NCBI RefSeq assembly: GCF_004962245.1
Contig: NZ_SUHQ01000018.1
Location: forward strand, 84,014 to 148,013
Direction of reading: 5' to 3'
Source: Mesorhizobium sp.
Lineage (GTDB): Bacteria; Pseudomonadota; Alphaproteobacteria; Rhizobiales; Rhizobiaceae
DNA length: 64,000 nt
The notes beneath the pieces were generated by a model. The model saw only the letters and a list, made by a program, of their open reading frames with translations. It did no database searches and was not told the DNA's origin. Below, piece by piece: positions 25,312-34,482 of this stretch (positions are counted from its first letter, which is position 1; each line of letters starts with the position of its first letter). The translations under genes and the position numbers were made by a program.

Positions 25312-25420
25312 ATGCATGCCGCCCAAAGGTGAGCAGCGGTTTTGGGACAACGACATGCATAAAACAACAAAGACTTTAAAGCGCGTCGGTTGACTCCGTT
25401 TCAACGCGACGCGCTTTAGT
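25311..25420. repeat. Dispersed palindromic repeat, family A, copy 2
   Basis: ATGCATGCCGCCCAAAGG ... TTTTGGGACAACGACATGCAT, followed by a CGCGTCG/CGACGCG stem ending in GCGCTTTAG. Same organisation as the copy at 20953. It ends directly before the Shine-Dalgarno of the SDR gene. Confidence 0.75.
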
Positions 25421-25434
25421 TGGAGGACGCCGAC

Positions 25435-26196
<762 letters not shown>

Positions 26197-26202
26197 CCGA
26201 CC

Positions 26203-27399
26203 ATGCGTGCCGAAGTCTCTTCGGAAGCGAAGACCGGTCCGCTCGCCGGTCTGACGGTGATCGAAATGGCCGGGCTTGGACCTGTGCCGCTGACCGGCCT
26301 GATGTTGTCGGAGATGGGAGCCGAGGTGCTGCGCATCGAGCGGCCTGGGTCAACCCAGCCGTTGCTGTCGCTACCGGACGAATACGACATCGACCGTCAC
26401 GGCCGCTCCATCCTGCGGATTGACCTGAAGCGTCAGGAAGGCGTCGAACTGGTGCTGCGCCTTGCCGAAAAGGCCGACACGCTGATCGAAGGGTTTCGCC
26501 CAGGCGTCATGGAGCGGCTTGGCCTCGGGCCGGACGCGGCATTGGCGCGCAACCCGACGCTGATCTACGGCCGCATGACGGGGTTCGGTCAGGACGGACC
26601 GCTATCGGACCGTGCCGGCCACGACATCACCTACCTCGCCTATTCCGGTGTGCTGCACGCCATCGGCCAGGAAGCAGGCCGGCCTGTCCCACCGCTCAAC
26701 CTCGTCGCCGACTATGCCGGCGGCGCCATGATGCTGCTTGCCGGCGTACTGGCCGCCTTGTTTGAGCGCTCGCGCTCCGGCAGGGGTCAAGTGATCGACG
26801 CCGCGATGACCGAAGGTGCTTCGATGCTGGCGACACCTGTGCACGCCTTGATGGCAGCGGGCCTCTGGCGTGACCGGCGCGGCGCAAACCTGCTCGATTC
26901 CGGCGCGCCCTTCTACGACACCTATGAGACGGCGGACGCACGGCACATCGCCGTCGGCTGTCTTGAACCCCGGTTCTTCGCCGAATTCGCAAGACTGCTG
27001 CCGCTCGACGAGCGTTTTGTGCACGGCCAATACGACAGGACGTTGTGGCCAGAGATGCACGCCGCCATTGTCGATCGGGTCGGACAGAAGACACGGGACG
27101 ACTGGGACCGTCTCTTCACTGCGACTGATGCTTGTGTTGCACCGGTTCTGTCGCTGCGGGAAGCCAGGGATCATCCGCACAACCGCGCTCGCAACGCCTT
27201 TGTAACGTCGGGGGCGCTTGAGCGCCCCGCCCCGGCGCCGCGCTTTTCGCGCTCCCGGCCGACGCTTGCCGCCATGCCGGTCGATCACGATCGTCGGGCG
27301 GCGACCGTGCTGGCACGCTTCGGCCTTTCGGAAAGCGAGACTGAGGCCCTTGCCAAATCCGGTGTGACAGGGATAACTGGACAAGCAAGATCAGCTTAA
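26203..27399 (+). CDS. CaiB/BaiF CoA-transferase family, alpha-methylacyl-CoA racemase-like
   Basis: The 398-residue family III CoA-transferase-fold protein starts with PLAGLTVIEMAGLGPVPLTG. Racemase-type landmarks are LLSEMGAEVLRIERPGS (written with M in place of the first L), GFGQDGPLSDRAGHDITYLAYSGVL (catalytic His-Asp region) and LVADYAGGAMMLLAGVLAAL. The GHDITYLA segment favours racemase over transferase. It would interconvert 2R/2S-methylacyl-CoA before beta-oxidation. It sits 6 bases after the SDR and 4 bases before the HugZ-like gene, in one operon. Confidence 0.85.
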   Translation: MRAEVSSEAKTGPLAGLTVIEMAGLGPVPLTGLMLSEMGAEVLRIERPGSTQPLLSLPDEYDIDRHGRSILRIDLKRQEGVELVLRLAEKADTLIEGFRPGVMERLGLGPDAALARNPTLIYGRMTGFGQDGPLSDRAGHDITYLAYSGVLHAIGQEAGRPVPPLNLVADYAGGAMMLLAGVLAALFERSRSGRGQVIDAAMTEGASMLATPVHALMAAGLWRDRRGANLLDSGAPFYDTYETADARHIAVGCLEPRFFAEFARLLPLDERFVHGQYDRTLWPEMHAAIVDRVGQKTRDDWDRLFTATDACVAPVLSLREARDHPHNRARNAFVTSGALERPAPAPRFSRSRPTLAAMPVDHDRRAATVLARFGLSESETEALAKSGVTGITGQARSA

Positions 27400-27403
27400 G
27401 GCG

Positions 27404-28195
27404 GTGAGCATTTTGGACGATCGGAAAAAGGATGTGATCCGCGAAACGGACGCCAAGGCGATCAGGCTGGCGAAGACTCTGATTCGCAGCGCCCGTTTCG
27501 GCGCGCTGGCGGTGATCGAGCCCGGGACCGGTTCGCCGCTGGCCAGCAGGGTTGGCGTCGCCACCGATATCGACGGCACGCCGCTGATCCTCGTATCGAT
27601 GCTGTCCGCGCATACCGGCGCGATCCTTGCCGACCCGCGCTGTTCGCTGCTTGTCGGCGAGCCCGGCAAAGGCGACCCGCTGGCGCACCCGCGAATAACG
27701 CTCGTCTGTCGAGCGGCGCGGCTCGAGCGCGGATCCGGCGAGCATGCCCGCGCCGAACGGCGCTATCTCAACCGCAATCCCAAGGCGAAGCTCTATGCCG
27801 GACTTGGCGACTTCTCGATCTTCCGTCTCGAGCCGGAGCGCGCCAGCCTCAACGGCGGCTTCGGCAAGGCGTATTTGCTCGAGCGCGCCGATCTGGTCAC
27901 GACCGCACCGGTCGTCGAAGAGCTTGCCGCCGGCGAACAATCTGCCCTCGATCACATGAATGCCGACCATAGCGACGCAATTGCCGTCTATGCGCGCCAT
28001 TTCGCCGGAGCCGCAGGTGACGGCTGGGTCGTCACCGGCTTCGATGCCGATGGGATGGACCTGGCGTTGGGCGACGATGTCTGTCGGGTCTTCTTCCCCG
28101 AGCCGTTGGGGACGGCGCGCGAACTCAGGCACGTTCTGGTCGACATGGCAAAGACCGGCCGAGCGGTGGTGGACAATACAAAGCCCGACAGTTAA
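27404..28195 (+). CDS. HugZ/PNPOx-like protein with DUF2470 domain
   Basis: It has 263 residues. An N-terminal split-barrel flavin/heme-binding domain (SARFGALAVIEPGTGSPLASR, VSMLSAHTGAILADPRCSLL) is followed by a DUF2470 domain with the His-containing ALDHMNADHSDAI. This order is that of HugZ-type heme oxygenases and relatives. Many members have no proven heme-degrading activity. The GTG start at 27404 lies 4 bases after the upstream stop, so translation is probably coupled to the AMACR-like gene. No iron box is seen upstream of this operon. Confidence 0.83.
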   Translation: MSILDDRKKDVIRETDAKAIRLAKTLIRSARFGALAVIEPGTGSPLASRVGVATDIDGTPLILVSMLSAHTGAILADPRCSLLVGEPGKGDPLAHPRITLVCRAARLERGSGEHARAERRYLNRNPKAKLYAGLGDFSIFRLEPERASLNGGFGKAYLLERADLVTTAPVVEELAAGEQSALDHMNADHSDAIAVYARHFAGAAGDGWVVTGFDADGMDLALGDDVCRVFFPEPLGTARELRHVLVDMAKTGRAVVDNTKPDS

Positions 28196-28275
28196 TCACG
28201 TTGGATCGAAAGCAAGCCTTGAGATTTGAGCCAAATGTTCTACCCTTTCCCGGTAGCGTTGAATCGCCAGCGCAC

Positions 28276-28289
28276 ATTCACAAGTGAAT
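28276..28289. promoter_or_regulatory. Inverted repeat upstream of the NolR-like gene
   Basis: ATTCAC-AA-GTGAAT is a perfect 6-base inverted repeat about 60 bases before the start of an ArsR-type regulator, as expected for autoregulation. Inferred from symmetry and location. Confidence 0.45.
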
Positions 28290-28350
28290 TTATGGAATCA
28301 GACGCTATTGCCCCCATAGCGTCGGATAAGTAGGAAGGTATGGGGGATCG

Positions 28351-28689
28351 ATGGTCTCGACAAAACTAATCGCCAACGCCGAATCAGCGGCTACGTTTCT
28401 GACGCTGATGGGCAACGAGAAACGACTGTTGATCATGAACTATCTGGCGGATGGTGAAATGTCGGTCGGCGCTATCGCAGAGAAGGTTCTGCTCAGCCAA
28501 TCCGCCCTGTCACAACATCTGGCCAAATTGCGGGCGCTCGATCTCGTCGAGACTCGGCGCGACCGGCAGATGATCTATTATTCTTGCAAATCCGAGGCCG
28601 TGCGCGAACTTCTCAACATGCTTGACGGGATTTTCGGTGAGGGTGAGTTGTCGCAGATGGCCTACCGCCTGCGCCGAGCCGGGGCTTGA
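28351..28689 (+). CDS. ArsR/SmtB-family regulator, NolR-like
   Basis: The 112-residue winged-helix protein has the recognition helix LLSQSALSQHLAKLRALDLV and wing ETRRDRQMIYYS. Both are very close to what I recall of rhizobial NolR, a global repressor of nodulation and other genes. The ArsR metal-binding CxC is absent, as in NolR. The N-terminal ESAATFLTLMGNEKRLLIMNYL also fits. Whether it is orthologous to NolR needs synteny. An inverted repeat in its own promoter suggests autoregulation. It is monocistronic, with a family A repeat at its 3' end. Confidence 0.82.
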   Translation: MVSTKLIANAESAATFLTLMGNEKRLLIMNYLADGEMSVGAIAEKVLLSQSALSQHLAKLRALDLVETRRDRQMIYYSCKSEAVRELLNMLDGIFGEGELSQMAYRLRRAGA

Positions 28690-28695
28690 CCAGTT

Positions 28696-28775
28696 GATGT
28701 ATGTCGCCCCAAAGCATGCTCTTGGGCGTGAACCGGGAGCCCAGCGCTTTTGGGACGACGACACGCATAAAGACA
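28696..28775. repeat. Dispersed palindromic repeat, family A, copy 3
   Basis: ATGTATGTCGCCCCAAAGC ... CGCTTTTGGGACGACGACACGCATAAA. It matches copies at 20953 and 25311 at both ends, with a different middle. Lacks the second stem. Confidence 0.65.
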
Positions 28776-28831
28776 AGAACCGGCCCACGCGCCTCTTACC
28801 TCGCTGACAATTTTTCCTCGCTGAGGAACAG

Positions 28832-29635
28832 ATGCGCCCGATTCGTATCGACGACCCGCAGGACCCGCGCGTCGCCGCCTATCTCGACATTCGCGAGCGC
28901 GATCTTGCCGGCCGGCAAGGCCGCTTCGTTGCCGAAGGCAAGGTGGTGCTCGAAATGCTGCTTTCGGCCAAGCGCTTTACGGCCGAATCAGTGCTGGTAC
29001 TCGAAAGCCGGCTGGCCGGCCTCGATGGAACCCTGCGCAAGGCGCCCTTCGACCTTCCGGTTTACGTGGCGGCCAGCGAGGTCATGGACAAAATCGCCGG
29101 CTTCCACATGCATCGCGGTATATTGGCGATCGGCCGCAAGGGCGCGGCGCAGCCCGCAGAGGCCTTGCTGGACACTTTGCCCGCCGGCGCGCTGATCGTC
29201 GTGCTGGTCGGCATCGCCAACCATGACAATATGGGCTCCATCTTTCGCAACGCCGCCGCCTTTGGCGCCGATGCCGTGTTCCTCGACGCGACGTGCTGCG
29301 ATCCGCTGTACCGCAAGGCGATCCGCGTCTCGGTCGGCGCCGCGCTGAAAGTTCCCTTCGCCTCCTTCACCGAGACCGTCGGTTTCACCGCGACGCTCGA
29401 CCAGCTGGGCTTCGGCCAGTTCGCTTTGTCGCCGCGCGGGCAAACCGACATCCGCGATGCCAAAAGGACTGAACGGCTGGCGCTCTACCTCGGCACCGAA
29501 GGCGAAGGCCTGCCCGAGAGCCTGCTCGCCCGCCTTCGGACGGTGCGGATCGGCATGGCTGAAGGTTTTGACAGCCTGAATGTCGCCGCCGCGTCGGCCA
29601 TCGCATTGCATCATTTTTCCGCAAGCAGGACCTGA
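28832..29635 (+). CDS. TrmH/SpoU-family RNA 2'-O-methyltransferase
   Basis: The 267-residue protein has an N-terminal substrate-binding domain (GRFVAEGKVVLEMLL) and a SPOUT knot domain. The SPOUT domain shows all three motifs: NHDNMGSIFRNAAAFGADAVF, YLGTEGEGLPE and FDSLNVAAASAIALHHF. It methylates a ribose in tRNA or 23S rRNA using AdoMet. The target is not determinable from sequence alone. The ATG at 28832 is supported by GAGGAAC just upstream. It converges on the coiled-coil gene. Confidence 0.88.
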   Translation: MRPIRIDDPQDPRVAAYLDIRERDLAGRQGRFVAEGKVVLEMLLSAKRFTAESVLVLESRLAGLDGTLRKAPFDLPVYVAASEVMDKIAGFHMHRGILAIGRKGAAQPAEALLDTLPAGALIVVLVGIANHDNMGSIFRNAAAFGADAVFLDATCCDPLYRKAIRVSVGAALKVPFASFTETVGFTATLDQLGFGQFALSPRGQTDIRDAKRTERLALYLGTEGEGLPESLLARLRTVRIGMAEGFDSLNVAAASAIALHHFSASRT

Positions 29636-29667
29636 ACCGCGGAAGACAGCACCCAACTGCCTGGGTT

Positions 29668-30828
29668 TCAATGCGTCGGTTCGGCTTTCTGCAGCGCCCG
29701 CACGCGATCGGCAAGGCTGCGTTCGCCACTTCCCGGTTGCTTGGGTGCCGCAAGCACCTTGGCGATCGGCGACTCTGGCCCCTCGAGCTTCGCCGTCAAG
29801 ACGACGACCTGCGCCGCCAGGTCGCTCATCTGCTCGCGCAACGCCGCGGTAGCGCGGCGCGTGTCGTTGCCGTCTCGGGATGCTTCGAAGGCGGCAAGAT
29901 CCGTTTTCAGCCTCTTGTTCTCGTGGGCCAGCGCCGTCAGCCTCGCCTCCAGCCGCTCCCGCTCGCTGTCGAGCTTGGCGATCGCATTTTCGACGTCGCC
30001 GCCCCGGACGGCCGCATCGGCCTGATTGCCTTGCGCTCCGACGAGACGCATCGCCGACGCGTTTTCCACGCTTTCGCTTTTCGACTTTTCGCGAAGCCGC
30101 GCGATTTCCTTTTCGCGGCGGCCAAGCTTGTCCTCGCGATCGGCAAGCGTGGCGAGCAGGCGCTCGACCTTCTTGTCCAGGTCGCCGGTCCTTTTCTTCT
30201 CGGCCTTCAAAGCGTCTCGCGCTGCTTTGCTCTCGGCTGCGATCTCCTGCTGACGCCTGTCCGCCTCCTTGCGCTGGCTGCGCAGCACTGAAATGTCGTC
30301 GGCCAGCTTTTGCAGTTCGGATTCGCGCGCCACAAGTTCGATCTGACGGCTGCTGGAAGAAAAGCTGGCGTCGTCATACATATGCTCCAGCTTTTCCAGG
30401 TCGAGCGCACGCTTTTCCAGAGCACGCTCGGCTTGAGCAAGCCGATCCGACAGGAGCTGCATCTGGTCTTCGCGTTGGCGAAGTTCTTCGTCCTTGGCCT
30501 CGAGTTCGGAAAGTGCCCGTTTCTTGTCCTTCTGCTCGACCGCCAGCCCCTTCAGCGCCTCGCGGCAGTGGCCGATCTCGACAAGCTGTTCAGCCGATTT
30601 CTCGCGCAACGATTTGACGCTCATTTCGAGCCGGCGCGTCGACATGGCGAACTCGGCTCGGATGCGATCCTTGTCCGCCTGGATCTCGGCCAGCGTCAGC
30701 GGCATCGAGCCCTCGACACGTTGGCGCGTCAGCATCACGGCCCGCCGCCAGATGGCCGGGGCAATCATCAGCGCCAGAAAGGCGGCGCAGAGAAAGCCTA
30801 GGACAAAGAACAGGACCGACTGAACCAA
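29668..30828 (-). CDS. Membrane-anchored coiled-coil protein
   Basis: It has 386 residues. One N-terminal membrane helix (SVLFFVLGFLCAAFLALMIAP) is followed by about 300 residues of nearly continuous coiled coil rich in K, E, R, Q and A. A short Pro-rich tail ends RSLADRVRALQKAEPTH. The N-out or N-in topology is unknown. The segment AIWRRAVMLTRQRVEGSMPLTLAEIQADKDRIRAEFAM recurs in conserved rhizobial proteins of unknown function. It may be a structural or division-related factor, but nothing in the sequence proves this. It lies between the methyltransferase (convergent) and eipA. Confidence 0.78.
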   Translation of the reverse strand: MVQSVLFFVLGFLCAAFLALMIAPAIWRRAVMLTRQRVEGSMPLTLAEIQADKDRIRAEFAMSTRRLEMSVKSLREKSAEQLVEIGHCREALKGLAVEQKDKKRALSELEAKDEELRQREDQMQLLSDRLAQAERALEKRALDLEKLEHMYDDASFSSSSRQIELVARESELQKLADDISVLRSQRKEADRRQQEIAAESKAARDALKAEKKRTGDLDKKVERLLATLADREDKLGRREKEIARLREKSKSESVENASAMRLVGAQGNQADAAVRGGDVENAIAKLDSERERLEARLTALAHENKRLKTDLAAFEASRDGNDTRRATAALREQMSDLAAQVVVLTAKLEGPESPIAKVLAAPKQPGSGERSLADRVRALQKAEPTH

Positions 30829-30975
30829 GGTGACTATCCGTTATGGACGGCAAACGACCGTTAGGGACTGTGCCACGTTCGCATGACGGAATTCCAGCGC
30901 TGCGGCAAGGGTCTGCCGCAGCAATGTTCAGATCGCGAAGCTGGAACCAGTCGAGATGATGAGGCAGCCACCTGC

Positions 30976-31584
30976 TCAGAACGGATTCCAGGTCGCTCGC
31001 TGGGTAAGCTTGAGATAGCCGAGATTGACGCCAAGCCGGGCGCCGACGCCGGTACGGATCGGCACCAGCAGCATATTGTTGTTCTTCATCACGTTGAACC
31101 CGACGCCGGCCACGATATAGGCAGAGCCGGCAACGCCGCCGAAACGATTGTAGAGGCTGTTCACATCGTCGAGATTATAGACCAGCATCATCACCCGCGA
31201 GCCCTCGCCGCCAAAATCCCAGCCAAGTGACGGCCCCTGCCAGAACACTTTGTGATCGCCGGCATTCTTGGTGTAGAGCGTGCCCTCGCCATAGGTCAGG
31301 CCACCGATCAGCGCACCCGAGCCCTCCTCGCCAAGCAAATAGCCATTGGGCAGGCCGTAGGAGGAGAAAATCTTCTCGACGACGGTGGCGAGCCCGCCCG
31401 ACGTCGCGCCGAAGAATTTATGACCGGAATCGACGATCTCCTGAGCGGTGTATTCCTGGGCCCGCGAAGCCGAGGTTGAAAAGACGACAAGGCCCATGAG
31501 AGCGATCGCCATTGAGATGACACGGAAAAAGGTCCGGTCAGAGATGACACGGAAAAAAGTCCGGTCGTAGTATCGGGAAAACAT
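30976..31584 (-). CDS. eipA: DUF1134 envelope protein (EipA-like) with duplicated N-terminus
   Basis: The 202-residue DUF1134 protein has the mature start QEYTAQEIVDSGHKFFG, then EGTLYTKNAGDHKVFWQGPSLGWDFGGEGSRVMMLVYN. It is related to EipA, a periplasmic envelope-integrity factor in Brucella and Caulobacter. The signal peptide MAIALMGLVVFSTSASRAQ is preceded by two copies of DRTFFRVIS, made by a 27-base tandem duplication. An ATG at 31584 with GGAG 9 bases upstream fits the long form. The inner ATG at 31512 has no Shine-Dalgarno. The n-region is therefore unusually long. Confidence 0.85.
   Translation of the reverse strand: MFSRYYDRTFFRVISDRTFFRVISMAIALMGLVVFSTSASRAQEYTAQEIVDSGHKFFGATSGGLATVVEKIFSSYGLPNGYLLGEEGSGALIGGLTYGEGTLYTKNAGDHKVFWQGPSLGWDFGGEGSRVMMLVYNLDDVNSLYNRFGGVAGSAYIVAGVGFNVMKNNNMLLVPIRTGVGARLGVNLGYLKLTQRATWNPF
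31514..31567. repeat. 27-base in-frame tandem duplication in eipA
   Basis: GAGATGACACGGAAAAAGGT plus 7 bases is repeated at 31541-31567 with two differences. In the protein it gives DRTFFRVIS twice, before the signal peptide. Confidence 0.9.
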
Positions 31585-31921
31585 GCTTCCAATCTCCGTC
31601 AGGGAGCACTTTCGCCGACGCCTCGCACCCGTGCGGCTCTTTGGCGGCCGTTAGGATGACTGTTATGGGCAAACTATGCCGTAATCCTTTTTCAACCATT
31701 AAGCTTTCACATGAAGATGGCGGTTAGAAGGCTGATTTCGCGTCGCCCGCGCAGTATCCGTACCCTGCGTGCTTTTTCGATAATGACAATTCCGGATTTG
31801 TTGCTGCACGCTCAGGCGCTGTGTATTCAGTAGGCCGTGGGAGAGAGCGTGATTCGCATGGACAGGCGTGATCATCGATCGCCCGGCCATTTCTAGTGAA
31901 ATTTTGCAGGGACTTTCGCCT
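31585..31921. other. Intergenic region between divergent eipA and chpT
   Basis: 337 bases with no convincing ORF. It should hold both promoters. CAACCATTAAG at about 31695 resembles a CtrA half-site (AACCATTAA), but I cannot support a full box. Confidence 0.5.
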
Positions 31922-32551
31922 ATGGCTGAGCTTTTCACCCTTTCCGCACCGGATCTCGCAGCGCTTTTGTGCAGCCGGGTCTGCCACGACATCATTTCAC
32001 CGGTCGGCGCCATTAACAACGGGCTTGAGCTGCTCGATGAAGGCGGCGCCGACGAAGACGCCATGAAATTGATTCGCCAGAGCGCCAGAAACGCTTCGGC
32101 CCGCCTGCAATTCGCCCGCATCGCGTTCGGCGCAGCCGGTTCTGCCGGCATGATGATCGACACCGGGGACGCCGAGGCCGTTGCCATCGCCTTCCTGAAG
32201 AACGAGAAGCCGGAACTGGTCTGGAACGGAACCCGCGCGCTGTTGCCCAAGAACAAGGTCAAGCTGCTGCTCAACCTCATTCTCGTCGCCAACGCCGCCA
32301 TTCCGCGTGGCGGCAAGCTTGCGGTCACACTCGAAAACCTGGACACCGAACCACGCTTTGCGCTCGCCGCGAGCGGTCCGATGCTGCGCGTGCCACCCAA
32401 ATTCCTGGAACTCCATTCTGGTCACAAGCCCGAGGAACCAATCGACGCGCATTCGGTGCAGCCCTATTACACGCTGCTCCTGGCGCGCGAGGCCAACATG
32501 ACGATATCGATTCACGCGACCGCGGAAGAAATCGTGCTTTCCGCTGCCTGA
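31922..32551 (+). CDS. chpT: ChpT histidine phosphotransferase
   Basis: The 209-residue protein begins MAELFTLSAPDLAALLCSRV. The DHp-like helix carries the phosphorylatable His in CHDIISPVGAINNGLELL, and a degenerate GHKL-like C-terminal domain follows (KLLLNLILVANAAIPRGGKL, HSVQPYYTLLLAR). ChpT relays phosphate from CckA to CtrA and CpdR in alphaproteobacteria. The ATG at 31922 is preferred over the ORF-track start 18 codons earlier because the family begins MAEL. It lies 1.4 kb from ctrA, on the opposite strand. Confidence 0.92.
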   Translation: MAELFTLSAPDLAALLCSRVCHDIISPVGAINNGLELLDEGGADEDAMKLIRQSARNASARLQFARIAFGAAGSAGMMIDTGDAEAVAIAFLKNEKPELVWNGTRALLPKNKVKLLLNLILVANAAIPRGGKLAVTLENLDTEPRFALAASGPMLRVPPKFLELHSGHKPEEPIDAHSVQPYYTLLLAREANMTISIHATAEEIVLSAA

Positions 32552-32798
32552 AGTTACCAAGCTGGTTGAAAAGAGCAGATAAGTATTTTTCCAAGAAATA
32601 CTTACTAAGCTGCCGCACTCGAATGCGATGAGCCTCCGCGCCTAGATTGGCCTGAAGCATCCATGAAGAAACCTACGTAAAAGCCGTTCTTGCAAAAATT
32701 TTACCTAATGGCTTTTCGGCTTCTTTACCGGATGGACCTATGGTGTCTTTCAGTACGGTGACGCTGCCGGATTGCCGCATGGCAAAGGGGGCTGGGAA

Positions 32799-33167
32799 AT
32801 GAAACGCTGCATGTTCGTCGACGATTCGAGCGTCATCAGGAAGGTTGCAAGGCGCATCCTGAGCGGTTCCGACATGCTGGTCATCGAAGCAGCCAGCGGG
32901 CTTGACGCGGTCGAGATGTGCGCTGCCGACATGCCGGACATCATCATCGTCGACGGTGCCTTGCCGGACATTCAGGCTGTGGACGTCATCCGCCGCGTGC
33001 GCGCCATGGAAAGCCCGGTTCGGCCCCAGATCCTGATTTCGCTGGTTGAGGTCGACGTCGCTTCGATCATGCGGGCAAAGCGCGCCGGCGCTCAAGGCTA
33101 TCTGCTGAAGCCGTTCAACCGGCCGCAACTTCTCGAGTGCTTCCGCACCTTGAAAACAGCCGCCTGA
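32799..33167 (+). CDS. Stand-alone response-regulator receiver protein
   Basis: The 122-residue single receiver domain has acidic pair DD at residues 8-9 (FVDDSS), phosphoacceptor Asp52 in IIIVDGALPD, and Lys in LLKPFNRP. No output domain. It resembles receivers that neighbour chpT in rhizobia, and could be a phosphate sink or a partner of the CckA/ChpT relay, in the way CpdR is. It is not CpdR by sequence as far as I can judge. The ATG at 32799 follows AAAGGGGG. A terminator hairpin shared with ctrA lies at 33280. Confidence 0.88.
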   Translation: MKRCMFVDDSSVIRKVARRILSGSDMLVIEAASGLDAVEMCAADMPDIIIVDGALPDIQAVDVIRRVRAMESPVRPQILISLVEVDVASIMRAKRAGAQGYLLKPFNRPQLLECFRTLKTAA

Positions 33168-33215
33168 CCCGCCCGATCGTCAGCCGACCTTCGGTCCCGA
33201 ACGGATCATGTGCAC

Positions 33216-33261
33216 ATTGGAGCATACCTTCTGCGTCCAAGTGGACGCACGTCGCTCCAAT
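33216..33261. repeat. Double-stem palindrome (ATTGGAGC...GCTCCAAT)
   Basis: ATTGGAGC/GCTCCAAT outer stem and TGCGTCCA/TGGACGCA inner stem, between the receiver gene and ctrA. The inner stem recurs at 39321, so it belongs to a dispersed family. Confidence 0.75.
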
Positions 33262-33279
33262 ATCTGCAACACAAACGCA

Positions 33280-33304
33280 AAATCCGGCCGAAGCCGGATT
33301 TTTG
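33280..33304. terminator. Rho-independent terminator, shared by the receiver gene and ctrA
   Basis: AAATCCGGC-CGAA-GCCGGATTT gives a 9-base stem and tetraloop, followed by TTTTG on the plus strand. On the minus strand, TTTTGCG follows the stem. It lies between two convergent genes. Confidence 0.85.
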
Positions 33305-33336
33305 TCGGAAAAACCGATCGGGTCGGCGTTGTCGGT

Positions 33337-34032
33337 TCAGGCGCTGACGCGGATATCTTCCGGCTCGCGCAGCACATAGCCGCGGCCCCAAACCGTCTCG
33401 ATGTAATTCTGGCCGCCGGAAGCGGCGTCAAGCTTCTTACGCAGCTTGCAGATGAAGACGTCGATGATCTTCAGTTCCGGTTCGTCCATGCCGCCGTAAA
33501 GGTGGTTGAGGAACATTTCCTTCGTGAGCGTGGTGCCCTTGCGCAGCGAGAGCAACTCCAGCATCTGGTATTCCTTGCCGGTCAGATGCACGCGCTGGCC
33601 ACCGACCTCGACAGTCTTGGCATCGAGATTGACCACCAGGTCGCCGGTGGTGATGACCGACTGGGCATGACCTTTGGAACGCCGCACGATGGCGTGGATG
33701 CGGGCGACCAGCTCGTCCTTGTGGAAAGGCTTGGTCATGTAATCGTCTGCGCCGAAGCCGAGGCCGCGTACCTTGTCCTCGATGCCGGCCATGCCGGAGA
33801 GGATGAGGATCGGTGTCTTCACTTTGGAAAGACGAAGTGTTCTCAAGACCTCATATCCCGACATGTCAGGAAGATTGAGGTCGAGAAGGATGATGTCATA
33901 GTCGTAGAGCTTGCCTAGATCGACACCTTCTTCGCCAAGATCGGTCGTATAGACATTAAAACTTTCCGATTTCAGCATCAGCTCGATGCTTTGTGCGGTT
34001 GCACTGTCATCTTCTATCAGCAGAACACGCAT
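33337..34032 (-). CDS. ctrA: Cell-cycle response regulator CtrA
   Basis: The 231-residue OmpR-type regulator has receiver Asp51 in [17 protein letters not shown], the acidic pair [10 protein letters not shown], and Lys in [13 protein letters not shown]. The C-terminal winged helix has [19 protein letters not shown] and [13 protein letters not shown], and the protein ends [13 protein letters not shown]. This is the conserved alphaproteobacterial CtrA sequence almost throughout. CtrA controls replication initiation, division and flagellar genes. Its promoter region (34033-34482) carries two GANTC sites and TTAACC motifs. chpT, a receiver gene and sciP lie within 3 kb. Confidence 0.97.
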   Translation of the reverse strand: MRVLLIEDDSATAQSIELMLKSESFNVYTTDLGEEGVDLGKLYDYDIILLDLNLPDMSGYEVLRTLRLSKVKTPILILSGMAGIEDKVRGLGFGADDYMTKPFHKDELVARIHAIVRRSKGHAQSVITTGDLVVNLDAKTVEVGGQRVHLTGKEYQMLELLSLRKGTTLTKEMFLNHLYGGMDEPELKIIDVFICKLRKKLDAASGGQNYIETVWGRGYVLREPEDIRVSA

Positions 34033-34482
34033 TTCATTCCCCTTTTCTGCTGCCGGACCATTTCACGACCCGTCTAGGACCGGAGCAGTGATTGCCTGAG
34101 CAGAGGCTGCCATCGAATGGTTAACAAAACCTAATTCCGTGCCGATGACGGTATCAGATTTTTTAACCCCTTTCTACACCTTGTTGAATCTAATGACGAA
34201 TCACAGGACCAAACCGCTAATGCAAAACATTAATAAGCCAGACTAAGTGACTCTTCGGACTCGCCGGCCGTCCTTCCGCGTCGAGAGCCGGAATTTTTAC
34301 CCGGCCTTAAGTCCTGAGCCGTATGATTAACAATGCCCGTAAACGAATGGTTACCGCCGGCAAAAAACTTTAGGAGTTTGTTTCCCATAGTTCCGGTAAA
34401 GTCGGTGGAGACGGGCGAAGCCTGCGTTTGCCAGGTGGATTGGACGATATGTGCAGGTGTGCGTTTCCAGGAGTACCGAATC
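34033..34482. promoter_or_regulatory. ctrA / fliJ-like intergenic control region
   Basis: 450 bases. Visible elements are TTAACCAT on the minus strand at 34117-34124, a CtrA half-site. TTAACC occurs at 34163-34168. Two GANTC sites (GAATC) lie at 34186-34190 and 34198-34202. Another ATGGTTA occurs near 34348. CcrM methylation and autoregulation are known for ctrA promoters in related genera. Transcription starts cannot be placed. Confidence 0.6.
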
